Source: Cyanoderma ruficeps (lineage: Eukaryota > Chordata > Aves > Passeriformes > Timaliidae). Taken from it: a stretch of 64,000 nucleotides of DNA. The notes beneath the pieces were generated by a model that was given only the letters and a program-made list of their open reading frames with translations, made no database searches and was not told the DNA's origin. Shown in pieces: positions 13,201-27,500 of this stretch. Each line of letters opens with the position of its first letter. Position 1 is the first letter of the stretch. The position numbers were made by a program, and so were the translations under genes. Location: assembly GCA_008694505.1 (NCBI GenBank), contig VZDJ01000623.1:15340988-15404987 (forward strand), read 5' to 3'.

Positions 13201-16200
13201 AGTAAATGCATGATTCTAGGAGTTAGCTTAGGAGGAAGCAGTTGTGTTAAACAGTGCTAAATCCTAGTATAACTTAAGAGACTTCTGTAAGAAGAGAAAA
13301 TCTATAGTACAGCCCAAATTTTAGTCAGAAAGTTGGTGCAGGAGAAAAGGCTGGAGTACATCAGACTCTTTGTTTTACACTACTCAAGTTTTTATTTAAT
13401 ACTTCAATACTTGAATTTCAGAAGTTCCACGCAAAGAGTGACTTCGAAGTGAAGCCGGTCCCAAAATGTGATCAATATCAAGGGCACCTACCCAAGAGAT
13501 TGGTTTGTTCCCTGTTACATATTTGGATCTTGGTCCCTGGCCAAGGTCCAACACTACACCCAGGCTGCTGCACTGGCTCCCTTTCAGATGAGCCCACTTG
13601 ATACCTTCAAAATTATATTTCTGAGAACTGCTTATTGCACTGAAAAATCACATGAACTTAAGGTCAGAAAATGCCAGCAGCAGGTGTAGAAAGAGCACAA
13701 AGCTTTGCACGAAGGCTTAGCTCTCCCAAAAATATCTGACAGAAGCAAGAAAAAGTGGTTGACACAGAGGGAAAGAAAAAACATCTAGCCTTCTATTTAA
13801 GCTGTGTTTTTCCTCTTACAAAATACGTTTCCAGGCTAATAAATTAAGGTTGAGAAATGGGCAACTAAGTACAAGTTGCTAGATATTTTAGGCTTGATAC
13901 TGCCAACTTCTTTATACCTTCAGACCTTATTGAAGTGTTGAGAAACAGAGTTTCTCACAATCAAGGAAGAGATATCTGGCAAGATCAGACTTGCAGTTGG
14001 CACTGCCTCCAGGGTGCAAACACTTCTAGAGCAAGAAGTAATCTCTCTTATCTCTCTTTTTATTCCCAGTTTCCATTTTGTTTAAAGACTAGGCAGGTTA
14101 AAAATAAAAAAAAAAACCTTACTCATTTCCATAGTAGTGTATAAAAATGAGGCAAATGAATAATGGAACTGCTCACCCATCTCTGCAAGGCTGTGAGGGA
14201 TAGCACACATCCATTTAGGAGACAGCAGTTGTCAAAGAAACAGACACCAGGAAAAACATGATAAAAAGACCCATCACCTTTAAAATACACCTGCTGGTCT
14301 TGCCTGCAGATAAAGTAGAAAAATAAAGCCTGTTTTGCCCTTGTCTGTATAAACAATGGGACACCAGGAATACTGAAACATTTCAGGTAGTTCTCCCAGC
14401 TGCCACACTGGGCCAGACAGGAATGGGCTGCTGCTATGACATTCACAGGAACGGAATGAGTGTGGACTTAGAGCTCTGCCACTCATGGTCTGGGTCTCTT
14501 GCTCTGCAGAGGAGCAACTCTCATGAACCTCAGTGGAGATTACTCAGCTTCTTGTATTTCTGCTCTACAAAAAGATTGTTTTTCCAAATTCTCCCACAGT
14601 TAAGACAAGGTTTTCAAGAGTGCAGCATCCAGCAACTCCTGCTGTATGATATGTGGCTGAGTGGAAAGCCACAGAAGAGAAGCTGGTGCTGCTTTTACGG
14701 GATCCAGTTGCAGGTCCTGATTTCATTTGAACACCAGGCTCCACATATTTATATTGTAAAATAAATCACACATCCCATGAAGACGGCTGTATTAAGTTGG
14801 TATATCAAATCAATCCCATTAAAATCCCATTAGTTCTTGGGATGGTTCATTACATAGGTATGTTTTTATCTACCATGAGCATGACTTTTACTTCTTCAAA
14901 GCATACTTCACAGTGGGACTTTGAGCACTGATTTCAGTGCGTTCAGGATGGAGCCCAATGTCTCTAAGACATGAAGAATAAAACCTTAAAGTTTGTTTTT
15001 CTGTTTAACAGTCTGTGTCAATGAAGGGTGCAGAATTTTGATTGTAGGTAAAAGAATGCAGCTGGAAACATTTCCTTTCTCTCACTTCAGCTAAAGATTT
15101 TTCAAGATATAATAATCTGTCTCCTCACTCCAGTGAAATGCTATTTTGATAGAATTAATTTTAAATGAGCTCCCAGCCTTTCACAGTTCAGTGCACTAAT
15201 TACATCCACCCAACACAAACGCAAGATGACGCCTCTCATCCATGGGGTTGTAGGGATGCTGGAGCCAGAGAAACGCAGGAAGCAGAGCTGAGACAGTTTG
15301 TGATTTGTTCGTCTTCTTTTGCACAAAGAGGAACAAAAGAACGTTCCACCTAAATGCTGAAATTCTACATAAGGATATAAATCTGCAGGAATGAGATACA
15401 TATAACTAAGGATCTTTTGTTCTTTTCATCTGAGAGCACAGAGAATTGAAGAACTCCCTCATATTGTAAGCCAAGAATGTTCTTAAGAGCTGTTAATGGG
15501 CCAACACTGCTAAAATCACCTGACATATATGCAGGTGGTCTTTTTTTCTGACTAACAATAACGAGAATCAAGACAATATTTAAGGTTTGGGTTTCTTTTA
15601 AAAAAGCTTGGTTCATTACAAAAAAAAAAGTAAAAACCTTTTTAACAAAAAAATATTTTTCAATACATCATTTGTTCATTAGATATGAGAAATTATCAAA
15701 TATTTCTCCATAATTTAACTTTCTACAATTCAATATAAGGTTTTGTAAGAGTAGTATTTAAATCGATTTCAATTCTGTGTGCAAGTCACAGTCTGGAAAT
15801 GACAGAATGAGGACAAAATAATTTTAAAATATTTTTAAAAAAATATTTGGAGAAAAGTTAGTATTGGATCCTATATACAGCCATATTTTTCTTCAATTTT
15901 ACTTCCTCCCTAGCCTCAGGGAAGGCAACAGCTGAGAAGGAGGGCTGCATCTCAGTCAGAAGGCTCTTGAATCATAGTGCTAAAATTTAAATGCTGCAGT
16001 GTTCTGTACAATAACTATGTTGGAAATGTTAGCTAGCAAATCTTCCACAAGCCCTTATTAACTCCTTATGTTAATTTCAACACTTTGCCTGATAAGCATT
16101 TATAGATCAGCTCCCAAATTCCCATTTTTAGTCATGTAACAAGGCTATTCAATAGATTACTATGCTTAGTATACATACCAACTACTCAGAAGGAAGATTA

Positions 16201-19200
16201 AATCAGCTAACTTGATCTCCAGCCTTAACTTAAATTAATGTGCTATTTACTTGTCCTGTAACAGCTTTCTCTGCTGCTTTAAAAGGTTTTACCACTCTTG
16301 GTAAAAGAAAGTTTGGTAGAGAACTCATTTATATTTTGGTATCAAAAACTCTGCAGTCTCATTTAAAGTCAAGGTGCAGTTTTATGCCATGGTCACAGGC
16401 TCCTTTGGTGGTAACTGGTTGTGTATAGGTTTAACCATTCTTTGGAAGCAGTTCTCCTTTTACTCTAGCTTTTGAGAAACTCATAATTGTGGAATAAGTG
16501 CTCCTAAGACTGAAGGAAAAAGTCAGGTCAACTGAATCTGGGTCATTGGCTCCATAATTGAGTATAAATTCCCTGTAATTATTTAACACCTTTCAGAAAG
16601 AAAAGCATTAGGACCAAGATTTACAGTCAGCTGTGTGGGACAGAAGATCAAATGCTTTTAGGTGCAAGAGAAGGCAGGGCATGCTGTCTAGTTGTGTAAA
16701 TTTTGAAAAACTGAAACTTCTATTCAAAGAAAGAGAAACAGAAAGAGGGAAGATCCCCAACATAACTGGTGAATGGGATACTCAGTCTGAGTGCTGCAGA
16801 CCAGTGTTTACAGCTTGCTCTGCATGATTTGGACCAACTAAAAATAAATTTCTACCTTAATGGAATAGATTTTTCTCTTCATCTTGGACTTGCATAATTT
16901 TTTTCTTTTCTAATAGGTATATTTCACTTCAAAGAAAACTTTTCCAAATTGCTATAGTCCAGACAAGCCCTCATGAGGATAATCCTGTACTGCTCTATGT
17001 GAGCTAATCCAAGCCAGAGCCTCACACTGATCTGCTGAGCTGTTCCACACCAAAAATCCTAGCTGGCCAACCAAATAATGGGATGTACCCTTCAACTCTT
17101 TAAAGAGAGAAGACAGGGATGTTCCTCTGCAGAGTAGCACACAACTGTATGGATTCCCTGCAGGCTTTTCCACTCCCTTCTTGTTCTGAGCTAAATGCTA
17201 TTAACACTGTATCATGCTAAATAAATAAAAGCTTTTTCACTTCACACATAAGGATGTCCTGGCCAGAAGCATCTTTCACAATTTAGATATTGGATTCTAA
17301 GCAAATAACTCTACATCAAGACATGCTCTCAAAGATAAGCCAAAGGAATATTTCCCAAGGACTAGTACAAAGCCTAAACCTGCTGCAGTCTCACATCTGA
17401 AAATTGCCCAGCAATGCACGTGCACATCTGACTGGTGGGAAGATTATCATACAAACAATCCCAAATCCACGGGTGATGGAAATTCCTTTAATATCCATGA
17501 AAGATATGCACATTGATTTTCATACAGTCACTTCTAGTTGTATGTTTGAATAGTTACCTGTATGAGGAAGGAAAATAATCTCTGGCTGTTAGGAAAGTGG
17601 CCTCACAAATAAATAGGTAAAATGCTGCCTTTATCTTCCTTCTCTGACCACAGAGACATTTAAACAAAGCTTTCCATCTTCATCCTTTTCAGGATGAAAT
17701 CCTGATGGTTTTGGTGCTTCAATTAAATAAAAATGCTTTATCAAGTGTATTGACCTCTGTCATGCTTTCAACAAAGAAAATGAACAAGCAGCATGATTTT
17801 AAAAAGTGAGAAAGCATAATTTCAATTTCTTTTGGCCTTTGAAAAAAATAACAACACCCTCTTCCTTGTTATATTAATCTATATCATTATATTACAAATA
17901 ACAAAACAAAGTGCCTGGATCCAAGTTTATTTTTATTTCCGGAACTGTTTGCTTTGCAAAAATATTTTAGTGGGAAACTGCAAAATTTCACATCTTCATT
18001 TGGTTGACACACAAGTGTCAGAGTTCCCCTGAGGCAGGAGTTCTGGATGCCACTAAGCTGAACTGAGCAGTGCCACCCTCCTGCTAGGGCAGAGTCAGCA
18101 CTCTATGGGCTCCAGGATAGAGCTCAGTGCACACAAATCTTTTTGACCTGCAGTTTAGCCAAGAGGCTCTGCCCAGTCATTCCTACAAGCTCTGGCAGCT
18201 ATGGGAAGTACTTTCAAATTGCTGCTAAAAATTACATAGCATACACTATAATAGGGAATAATGAGGGGGTAAAAAAAAATCTTTCCAAGAATGGATGTTT
18301 CTGTGTCTGCTTTTCCTTACCATCATGGAAGAGACCTGAAAATCACAGCATCCATTTTAATGAACAGATACCTGGAACTTTGGAGTTCCTCCTCACATTG
18401 CAATATAAAAGCTTTCAGAGGTCTCGGTTTGGAATCCCACTAGAAACTGCATATATTGAATAAAAGACACATAGAAAATAAACAGTTTGTCAGAATGCCT
18501 TCAAACCAGAAAAATCAGCAGTCTGAAAATCCAGAAATAACTGAAATTCTCACTCCATAAATCTTGAATTAGGTTCGATCATGGTGAATTGCATTGCCTT
18601 CTGGCACTAAGCCCTGCTAATTACTGCAATCCTCACTCAGGGAGTGGTGAGATTTAATATTACCATCAAAGTACATCCAGTCAGTCCTGCATCAGCCATA
18701 CAGAAGCCACAACTCAATTAGACACTGAAACTAAGCTCTTTGTTCCTTTTTATACTGCTAGAGTCCTTGTCAACTTAAATTACATGTGAATCAACACAAA
18801 GTCTTAAAGACATAGCCGCCAGTGAAAACTTTTCTGCATGAGGGGGATTAATCACAGATAGCAATTAACATTCCAAGAATTAAGTGCAACTGTAAAATTA
18901 TACAAATGCTAATAAACAAACTCATTAGTACTTATTTTCTTTCTGCTACAAAGATTAATCAAAGGTCATAACACTACAGCTGACGAGATTCCTGTGATTA
19001 CAACTCCACTATGCAGTTAACTTCCCCTAACATTCATTCCCTTTTTCTCACCAACTGTCATATGGCCCTTAAGGAAGAATGGACAATGTCAAATGACTTT
19101 TTTGACATCAGAGTGGTATTCAAGAACTGAACTCTGCCAAATCTACATGAAATGAAATTGATCATTAAAGTGAAATCCCAAATTCTGAAGTATTTTTTTT

Positions 19201-19246
19201 ACTTAAAACACAACAAAAAAATAACCCAAGCAATCTTGTCTTTTAA
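10291..19246. other. Unique DNA, no gene or mobile element recognised
   Basis: Mostly AT-rich, with a slightly GC-richer patch at about 11040-11960 that still lacks CpG clustering. A/T runs occur at 14107-14116 and 15621-15660. Open frames reach about 113 codons (14423-14764, plus) and match nothing I know. Confidence 0.7.
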
Positions 19247-19410
19247 AATCACAGGATGGGTCAGGTTGGAAGGGATGACAGTGGACCTATCTGCTTCAAC
19301 CTCTCTCCTTAAGTAGAGCCATCCTGGAGCTCATGGCACGGGATTGAATCCAGAAGGTTCTTGAGCATCTCTGGTGAGCGAGACTCCACAGCCTCCCTCA
19401 GCAGAGAGGT
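19247..19410 (-). mobile_element. CR1 LINE 3' fragment, minus strand, different tail type
   Basis: About 160 bp that matches the reverse complement of a CR1 3' end. It begins ATCACAGGATGGGTCAGGTTGGAAGGGATG, continues with 'CTTCAACCTCTCTCCTTAAG' and 'CATGGCACGGGATTG', and ends in 'CATCTCTGGTGAGCGAGACTCCACAGCCTC'. The GGGTCAGGTTGGAAGG tail differs from the shorter GGGGTTGGAAGAGACC tail of the copy at 9.8 kb, so the two probably belong to different CR1 subfamilies; I do not name them. It is strongly 5'-truncated, non-coding and old. The right end near 19405-19410 is approximate. Confidence 0.85.
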
Positions 19411-20704
19411 ACTTAACAGTTAATGCAATCAGCTCTTGGTCACAGCTACATGGATTACATGTACTAGGAGGGAGTGGAGATGCACCCTGTAAAATCTTCT
19501 GCCTTCATGACCTGTGAGATGCAATGTGAAAATACCTAATCTGTTTCCAAGGAAGTTAGCTCAGTCCTTGACCTGTACAGGTGGCTCAGGTAGGATGCCA
19601 CACAAAAAATGTGAAATAGCTTCCAGAGCCAAGCTGGTTATCTCTGTGCAGCAGTGACCTGCACCTTCACACCATCTGGACTGTCTGCTCAGGTCAGTGC
19701 TAGCTCAGAGCTCTCTGTGCCCAGCCAGGTTACAGACCTTTCTTTTCTCCATTACCTCCCTCTGGCTGGCTCCGACAGCCTGTTTTGACAAAGTTCTGCA
19801 TGATTTTGCTTTCTTTCAGGTGATTCTGTCCTCCTATTTGGGCACCAGGCACTATTTTCTTTCATTAATCTTAAATTAGGTTGTAAGTGGGATACAGTCT
19901 CCCTGTGAAACTCACTGAGTAATATTCCCACTGTGGTGGCACCTGGAGTGCACCAGAAGAGAGAAAATACAGAAGTAGTTCCTGGTATAGGAACTGCTGT
20001 GGTATCAGACAAATGATATGAAATTTACTCCTGGCTGAGGGCTAAACAGCATTTCAAATCTTTTTCAGAAACCACTTATAAAGCTTCTGGGCATGCCACT
20101 GTCCTAATACAGCCAAACACTGATTCACCAGCAGCTTACAAATGTACAGCAGCATACACATAAGCATACAGACATGCCCTAACACCCACATTAACATCCC
20201 TTCCCTGCAATCTGGTGACAGAGTGAATGAGATAAGCAACCAGAAGAGGGTGGAAAATGTCTCCAGTTAATGACAGTGAGGAATGGTCTTTTCTTCTGGA
20301 AACCACTGTCTCTATGGATAGGCCTCTCTGACATGGTCTTGACATTTCTCTGCACTCGTAATGCCTGAAGCAAGATACAGATTGAAAATCTCTATTTTTA
20401 TCTTTCAAAGGATCTAAGTATCCATCTTCATTTGCTAACCTGAGAAGATTCAACCCCTACTTTTCTCCTCCTAAGATCCCACTCATTAAGGAAAAGCCCT
20501 TTAATTACTTCCCTTGTTGATAATGAATTATAAGAGAGCGGCACTTGGCAACTGGGCTAACAGAGATGGAGGAAAATTGCCATCTTTTAGAAGGGTAAAT
20601 GAGATGGCTCATGAGGTTGTGAATAAAATCCTGGATTTTGTGTGGAATGTTTCCCTATCAAATGCTGGATAATGAACAAAAGAAATGCAAACAAAAAGAG
20701 AAAC
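19411..20704. other. Unique spacer between two opposed CR1 copies
   Basis: About 1.3 kb without recognisable repeats. Short frames on both strands (up to about 105 codons, minus, 20136-20453) show no family resemblance. Confidence 0.65.
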
Positions 20705-21235
20705 GGGAGAAGGCCAATTATGCCCTGGGCTTCATCAAAAGCAGTGTGACCACCAGTCAAGGGAGGGGATTCTCCCTCTCTAATCCCCTCTCATGAGACC
20801 CCACCCGGATTATGGCATCCAGCTTTGGGGTCCTCATCACAGGAAAGACATGGACCTGTTAGGATTGGGTCCAGAGGAGGCCATGAAGATGGAGAGAGTG
20901 CAGGAGCACCTCTCCTGTAAAGACATGCTGAGAGAGTTGGTGTTATTCAGCCGGGAGAAGAGAAGCCTCCAGTGACACCTTATTGTTGCATTTTAATCCT
21001 TAAAAGAGGCTGACAAGAATAGTGGGGACAAACACTTTAACAGGGTCCATTGCAAGAGGACAAGAGGTAAAAAAATTAAACTAAAAGAGAGTAGCTTTAG
21101 AAAAGTTATAAAAAAACCCCATTTGTTATGATGAGGCTGATGAAACATTGAAATAAGCTGGCTGGAGGTGGTAGATGTCCCATCCCTAGAAACATTTTTC
21201 CGATTGGTATCATGATCTATCCTATGGAGCTGTGA
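20705..21235 (+). mobile_element. CR1 LINE, plus strand, decayed partial copy
   Basis: Successive blocks match the distal part of CR1 in sense orientation: 'GAAGGCCAATTATGCCCTGG', 'TTCTCCCTCTCTAATCCC', 'AGACCCCACCCGGATTATGG', 'CAGCTTTGGGGTCCTCATCAC', 'CAGCCGGGAGAAGAGAAG', 'GAGGCTGACAAGAAT', then 'CTGGCTGGAGGTGGTAGATG' and 'CCCATCCCTAGAAACATTTTT'. The terminal 3' tail (the block before the ATTCTATGATTCT repeats) is not clearly present, so the copy looks cut or decayed at both ends. Frameshifts and stops remove any ORF2 reading. It lies about 1.3 kb from the oppositely oriented copy at 19.3 kb; the two are independent insertions, as the different sub-regions and orientations show. Confidence 0.88.
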
Positions 21236-23999
21236 GTTTAGTGCTTAAGATGCTGTCCTGGTCAGTCCCAGACCAAAGAGCAATTAAAAAAACCACCCAC
21301 TGGGTTTCTCAGTGTCCCCTGCAAGCAGATGTCTACTGCCATATGAGATACCCTAACGTCACCTGACTGATTTGTAGGGGCCACACAGGTCTCTCATAAG
21401 ACTTAAAAAGACATTCCAGCTTCATGCAGGTTACAAGCAGGCTAGAACACCTTAGATGACACTGAGCAGTCATGGCTGTGCACCTGAGTCAAGCCTTAGG
21501 TTTCCTCTTCAGAGGTGGAAAGCATTGTCAGTACTGACAAGGTGTCCATCAACAAGAGGAGTTTAGGCACCTACAGTACATCACATCCTATAATTAGTAA
21601 ATGTCCTCAGTGCTTGTGGACAGAATTCATGAATCCAGGCATTCATTTGGAACTCAAACCCACTGTGATGCGTTTTAATTGCTGCAGGCCAAGAACAAAT
21701 CTCAGTAGCTTAGAGGCACATGATTATAGTGTTTCCCAGACTGAATTTCTAGGTACAGGGTTTGCACCTCTTTCATAACACAGAGTGGGTCAACTTTACC
21801 AGACAGGAACCATCTACCCAAGCAAACTTACTGCCTAACAAGCAGCTCTCAGACACTGACTCATGGTCACTGGAATCAGTAACATTTCCAAACTGCTTCA
21901 GCAGTGCTGTTGAAGCTAGAAACTTGGCTTACCTAACTGAGAAAACAGTCCTGATGCTTTTTGTATGAAATCCTCCTCATTTTAAAATACAGTCTGCACA
22001 AACAAATTCAGGATATTAACTCTGGAATTATATCACTGAAAGGCAATTCTTGTATATCAAGCAGGTAAAATAGTAACAGATCTAAAAGTCTTTTGGAGGT
22101 AGAAAAATTGGGATTTCTTACAATATATTCAAAATCTTTACAACTCCAATGCAGAATTCTGAAGAATTATGAACAGCTAGGCCATTGACTCTTAGCCTTG
22201 CTATCTTCCTGTATCCAAGTGGAATCAAAGGGTCTCACCAACATGAAGTCATGAGGCAAGGAAAAGGCCACAAAACATGTAAGAATGCCATCCTGGGAAG
22301 CATCCTTCATGCAGGAAGCCTTTATCCCACCCACAAATCATCTGGGAACCTCCAGCAGACAGAAAAAGGCAGCAGTTTGAATGAACATCAGTGCCTTAGA
22401 AGTGAGAAGCTACTTACATCAAAATAGAACTCTGTCCTATGCAGCAGGCTGTGAGGGTGTGCAAATTCTGCTGCTGCTGTAATTCTGAAGCCCAGGAACC
22501 TCATTCTCACACATACATTCCCATACATTCTTTACAACCCCTAAACAAGAAAGGGCACAGCTAGACTACAGTAGATTGTACATAATCTGGAGATAACTCA
22601 TTTTTATTAATATGTAAATTAGCAAGTTGCTATCTATGTACAAAATTTATTAGGTACAGACATATATGGAAAATGCATTTGGAGTCTCAAGGCTGAGTCA
22701 AACTAGCATGTTTCCTAGTAGAACATCTAATTTTTTCTTATGGTACTGAAAGGGGCCATGAAGCATGCAAAGCAAGCACTTAATAAGGATCTAAGTTATT
22801 ATTTCAGCTCTGAGTACTTAATTTATATGTCCTAGTTGGCAAATTGTTCTTCCAGCATGCTTCTCCTATTTAAAAGAGTATTTATCCCTAAATAAGGCAT
22901 ACTATAATGTCTTCTAGTATGAGTGCTGGGACTCAACCTTAATATAGCACCTTAACAGGGAGACTGCTCTACTGTCCTGGTAATTGATGGAAAGAGGAAG
23001 AACTTCCATAGCTTGTGTCTCTCACCCTTTTTTGTTTCTGAGGGATCTGGGCTCCTAACTTGGCTCCAGTTCAGTGACCAAAGTCAACAAGGAGAAACCC
23101 AGCTCTGTGTCTTCTGGGAACAAGCTATATTTGGATAAATATTTATTGCTTCAGGAAGGCCTTTTAATCATAATCAAGTCAGTCTCAATTTGTCAACAGA
23201 TGTGTTTGATATTCAGTTTTAGTATGTTATAGTAGAAATGCCTCAGGCATATACCTGTCCTCTCAACTCTATCCAAGTACCGCAGATATTCCTGCATTCA
23301 CACAGGCAGGGAGAATTTTGCATTATTTACCCCAGATTCTATTCTTCTTTCTTATATACTCCAGTTTTAGGTATGATAATGAGTCACACAAGAAAGAAGA
23401 AGCTAGAAAGATGTGTTATCAAACTGAAAGCATGTCACTGAATTCACTGCTTTTATTTTTTTAACATAGAATTGATGTTAAAAATACTCCACGTAGAGAA
23501 TGAGGGGTCTGGCCTTTAAAAATGCTGCCCTACTGTCAACAAAATAAGTAGCTGCATGATGTTCACAAAAGTATGTGTGTAAAGGGAGTAGAAGAGACTT
23601 TGTTATTTACTTATTTTAATTTGTAGGTATTGTTGTATCTAACATCTTGTATAAAAATGAAAGTGGGTTCATCTCAGAACACTTGTCTCCTTTTGTGAAA
23701 ATGGTTATTGTACCAAAAGGAAGAAAGCTTTTAGAATTTTACTAGCCAAACCAGCAATATAAATTAGAAATAAAACTTTAGTTTTATGGTAATTTTCTTC
23801 CAATGCTGCTGACAGTGTGCTGGTGTGCTTGGAAAGAAATCATGATTTTGGACAAAGATAACATGGGTTGCACTCCCTCAGAAAGGTACAGAAAGAGATG
23901 TAGGAGAAAGAATGAAACTGAAATCATGTTGAAATAGGGAGTACATGTATCTGAAAGGATTTCTACTACTGACAGTACTAATGATATCTTTTCCAAGGA

Positions 24000-24085
24000 C
24001 TGAAGTGCTGCTGTCTTTTCATACTCAACTGCTGTGAAGGGGAGATTGGACTAGATAATGCTCTGAACCATATCTGGGAACAATC
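24000..24085 (+). mobile_element. Possible CR1 3'-tail scrap
   Basis: A short stretch around 24036-24085 reads GAAGGGGAGATTGGACTAGA followed by TAATGCTCTGAAC. TTGGACTAGAT is a recognisable piece of the CR1 3' tail just upstream of the 'CCCTTCCAACCC' block, but that block is absent here. It may be a very old fragment or a coincidental match. Confidence 0.25.
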
Positions 24086-24544
24086 ACTTTTATCCCAAAG
24101 AAGGTGAAAAGAGGATAAGAGGACAAAGGAGAGAAAGAGTATCTTGCAGTAAAGGAGATAAGGGAAACAATAACCAGATTTATATAATTTCTTCCTAAAG
24201 AAAAAAAAATCACACAGTGCTTCCCCAAGAAGTACTTGGGGAGAGATCATGTTTAGATATTGACTGCAACTTCTTAAGGATAGTTATGAATATCTTTAAA
24301 TTGGGCTGTGACCTTTTCTTGAAAATTCAGATTTTTGAGTGGTTTCAAGCTCTTCATCACCTCTTAACAACTAATTTAACAAAAGATTAAAAAGAAATCC
24401 CTTTGACTTCATGCGTGGAATTGGAGAGCAGGAGCAGGCATCAGCCTTACGCAGGGGCACTGGCAGCTGCAGAGCTCAGACCATGCATCAATGGGTGAGC
24501 CTTTTTTCCACCAGCAGGGCAAGCTGCCTGCTTGCCTTTCAAAG

Positions 24545-24560
24545 GGGAGGAGGAGGAGGA
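24545..24560. repeat. (GGA)n microsatellite
   Basis: Five GGA-type triplets in a short purine-rich stretch, directly after a small GC-richer patch (24430-24545). Confidence 0.85.
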
Positions 24561-27500
24561 ATGTAGAGGAATATTCAGGAGAAACGGAGAGATGGTTTAA
24601 TGAATTGCTCCTCAGCTCCCATCAGCCTGAGTTTCTTTATGACTCACTATAATTCCACCCCCTCAGCAGCATATGGGAAGAAACTTAGGTTGATCCAAGA
24701 GGATTAGATATTCTTTTGACTTCAGCTCCAAATGATTTCAAAACCCAACACCTGGTCTCACATAAACCTGGCTTTAAGTATAGAAGTGAAAGACACTAAT
24801 TGATTTTTGGATAAAACCAGAACAGATCAGAGAGCAGGAGACTGGTCACCCAAGGTTATACCAAGGTTTATGACTGACAGAATAGCAAAGAAGCCCATGC
24901 AATGTCTACGATGAAAACGTGCTTTTGAAGGTCTGGAACACTCTGTGTTGGCAGGTATTTTGAGTAAATGGCATCAGGATTTTAGCAGACTGGTCTCTTT
25001 GATGATCTCTGCCTACAGAGTGTACATGTATACACAGCACAAAGCATTTGTAAGAATAGCAAGACAAACTTCATGTAATTTAAGAAAAAAATTAATGCAC
25101 TCAGGGACACAGTCAATTCACACATTTGTTTTGTGAAGCCACGTGGCCTCATTCTGTTCTCAGTTTTGAGGGTTCAGCAAACCAACACCATCTGAGACAG
25201 AGAGAGCAGACAATTGGCAAGTGCTACTAATACAAGTAGAAATGGTGAACCCAAATGTGAAAAGCTGTTGCAATATTAGTGGCATATGGCAGGCACACAT
25301 GAGACCTGCCCTGTGTTTTCTTTTCAGCTATGATGTGTCACCAGCCAGCCTGGCACAGCTGCAGTACAGATGTGCTGTATGCCATGCTGATAGAACACAC
25401 TTCCCCCACTCTGTAAAATACTGTATTCTCTGTCACTCAGCTCAGAACCCAGTAAGATAAATGGCTAGGTACAGGGGAGAGATGCTATTATTGCCCTGGT
25501 CACTGGAAAATAGATTTGAAACTGTCCATCTTCTCTGGTGGCAGCACCTGACCTCTCCACCAGTGCATGGAGACAAGCTGGCCATCAGCCTGTGAATACC
25601 TCCTGGATTAATTGCAGCACAAATGCTTTAGTGCCTGGCAATAAAATTAAAACATCTCTTTCTCCTCTGCTGCAACCCTCCAAGAGAAAAAACAAACAAA
25701 CCAGGTTTTATTAGATGTGATGGTGATAGAACAAGCTATTTACTAAATAATTTGTTAATCATTTTGCATTCAGTTTACAAAGAGAAATTTCACCTTCTGG
25801 GTTGTGCACATACTGCTCAATTTAACTGCTCTTTAGGCACTTGCTATTCACAGCATGTAGCTGCTCACACAAGCCACAGGGTATTCTTCCCCATTGCCTT
25901 GCAAGATTTCTGGAGCATTTCAGACAGATTTTTGTAGATTTTTCTTAGACTAGAAGGGTGGTTTTATTTAGCTTGACCTTATGCATACCACTGTCCATAG
26001 CTGGCAGAACGTTCATATGCAAACCTGAGTATTCATATAAACACCAAAACAGTGTGGACAAAACCCCTCTTGCCCTAAAAATATCAACGAAAGAAATAAA
26101 ATTGCATCTGGAAGCTGTTCATGGTCAGAATGAGCAGTGTTTGAGACATGCATTATTCAAGCCGTTCTCTCTTAGAGTAGTCCACCCTTTCCAGTGCACT
26201 GTTTCCAGATCCTAAATTCATCAGGCCATAGATAGTCAATTATAAAATAAACTGGACCATCCAAATACAACCCAAACAACGCACATCTTCTCTGTCAACG
26301 TGGTTCTAGATGATGGTCCTAGGCATGTGGAGTTGCATGGATGAAATAGAAGGCATTCAACAAATGTCTGCATCTTCCTACATGCAGAAAAATGTTTCAA
26401 AAGAATCAGAGAATCATCACATGTGCTGGTTTTGGCTGCCTGGGGAATATAATTTTGTGTAACTTATTTATACTCAAAAATAATACTTGAGGTACTAACG
26501 ACTGCAAAATTATTCTTTCAGCACAAAATTTGGAACAAGATAGATGTACAATTGACTTGAAAATGTAAATACCCCGATCATCTTTTAACATGAAACCCAG
26601 GAAACAAAGTCTCCTTGAAACTCAGTAAGACTTTGGGCTCTACATGTTTACAGATAGTGCTTCAGATAATTCTGCTGATAGAGAAGGAGATATTCACAAA
26701 CATTAACTTGAGCGCAGGGAAACAAGCCATTGGAGTGCTGCCTACAGAAACATGCATTTTCCTGCTGATGATGGAGGGCGCCTGGGGATATTAGATTTAA
26801 TAGATAACCAACTTCCACTGTGCCATTCAAGATACTGGCCCTGGTTCACTCCTGCCGTTCAGATGTAATCCTATAATGAAACAACAATAACCAAAAAGGG
26901 TCTGTAACATTCCTTTACAATGGCAAAATGAAATAGATGCACATCCTCTGCCAGGTGCTTGCTGGACCCTGCTGGAAGGGGTCCAAATAATTAGCTGCTT
27001 ACCAGATGGGTAGCAAAACACAAACAATCTAATGGGCCTTTTGGGTACAGACAACTCTGACTTTCCGTGATGTAATAAAAGTAACATGTGACAGCATTTT
27101 AGTTGTCAGCAATTTGAGAACTTAATTTTGTAGTTAGTAATCTGCAATGGTTTTATTTTCATTAACCAAACACCTACAGATAGGAGACCAAAAATATAGC
27201 TGGCAGAGGGGGAAACTCAGCTTCCCAGTAGGACATCAAGACTTTGCTTCATTGCCAGCAAAGGACCTGAGACACTAAACAACAAACTGGAAAACATCAC
27301 TAGCATGTATGAAAGCTATTTTTAGCACTTTTAGTAATTTGTAAGATTCTCAGTGTCTGTGACTAATCAAAAAAAACAACCAAGACCAGTAAATTTTATG
27401 CTCCACACCCCCCAAAAATGTGAAACATACAGCACACCAGACATGGTGATGGGTTTATAGTGTTTGCAAACAATCTTTAAAATAACCTTCCAAACTCACC

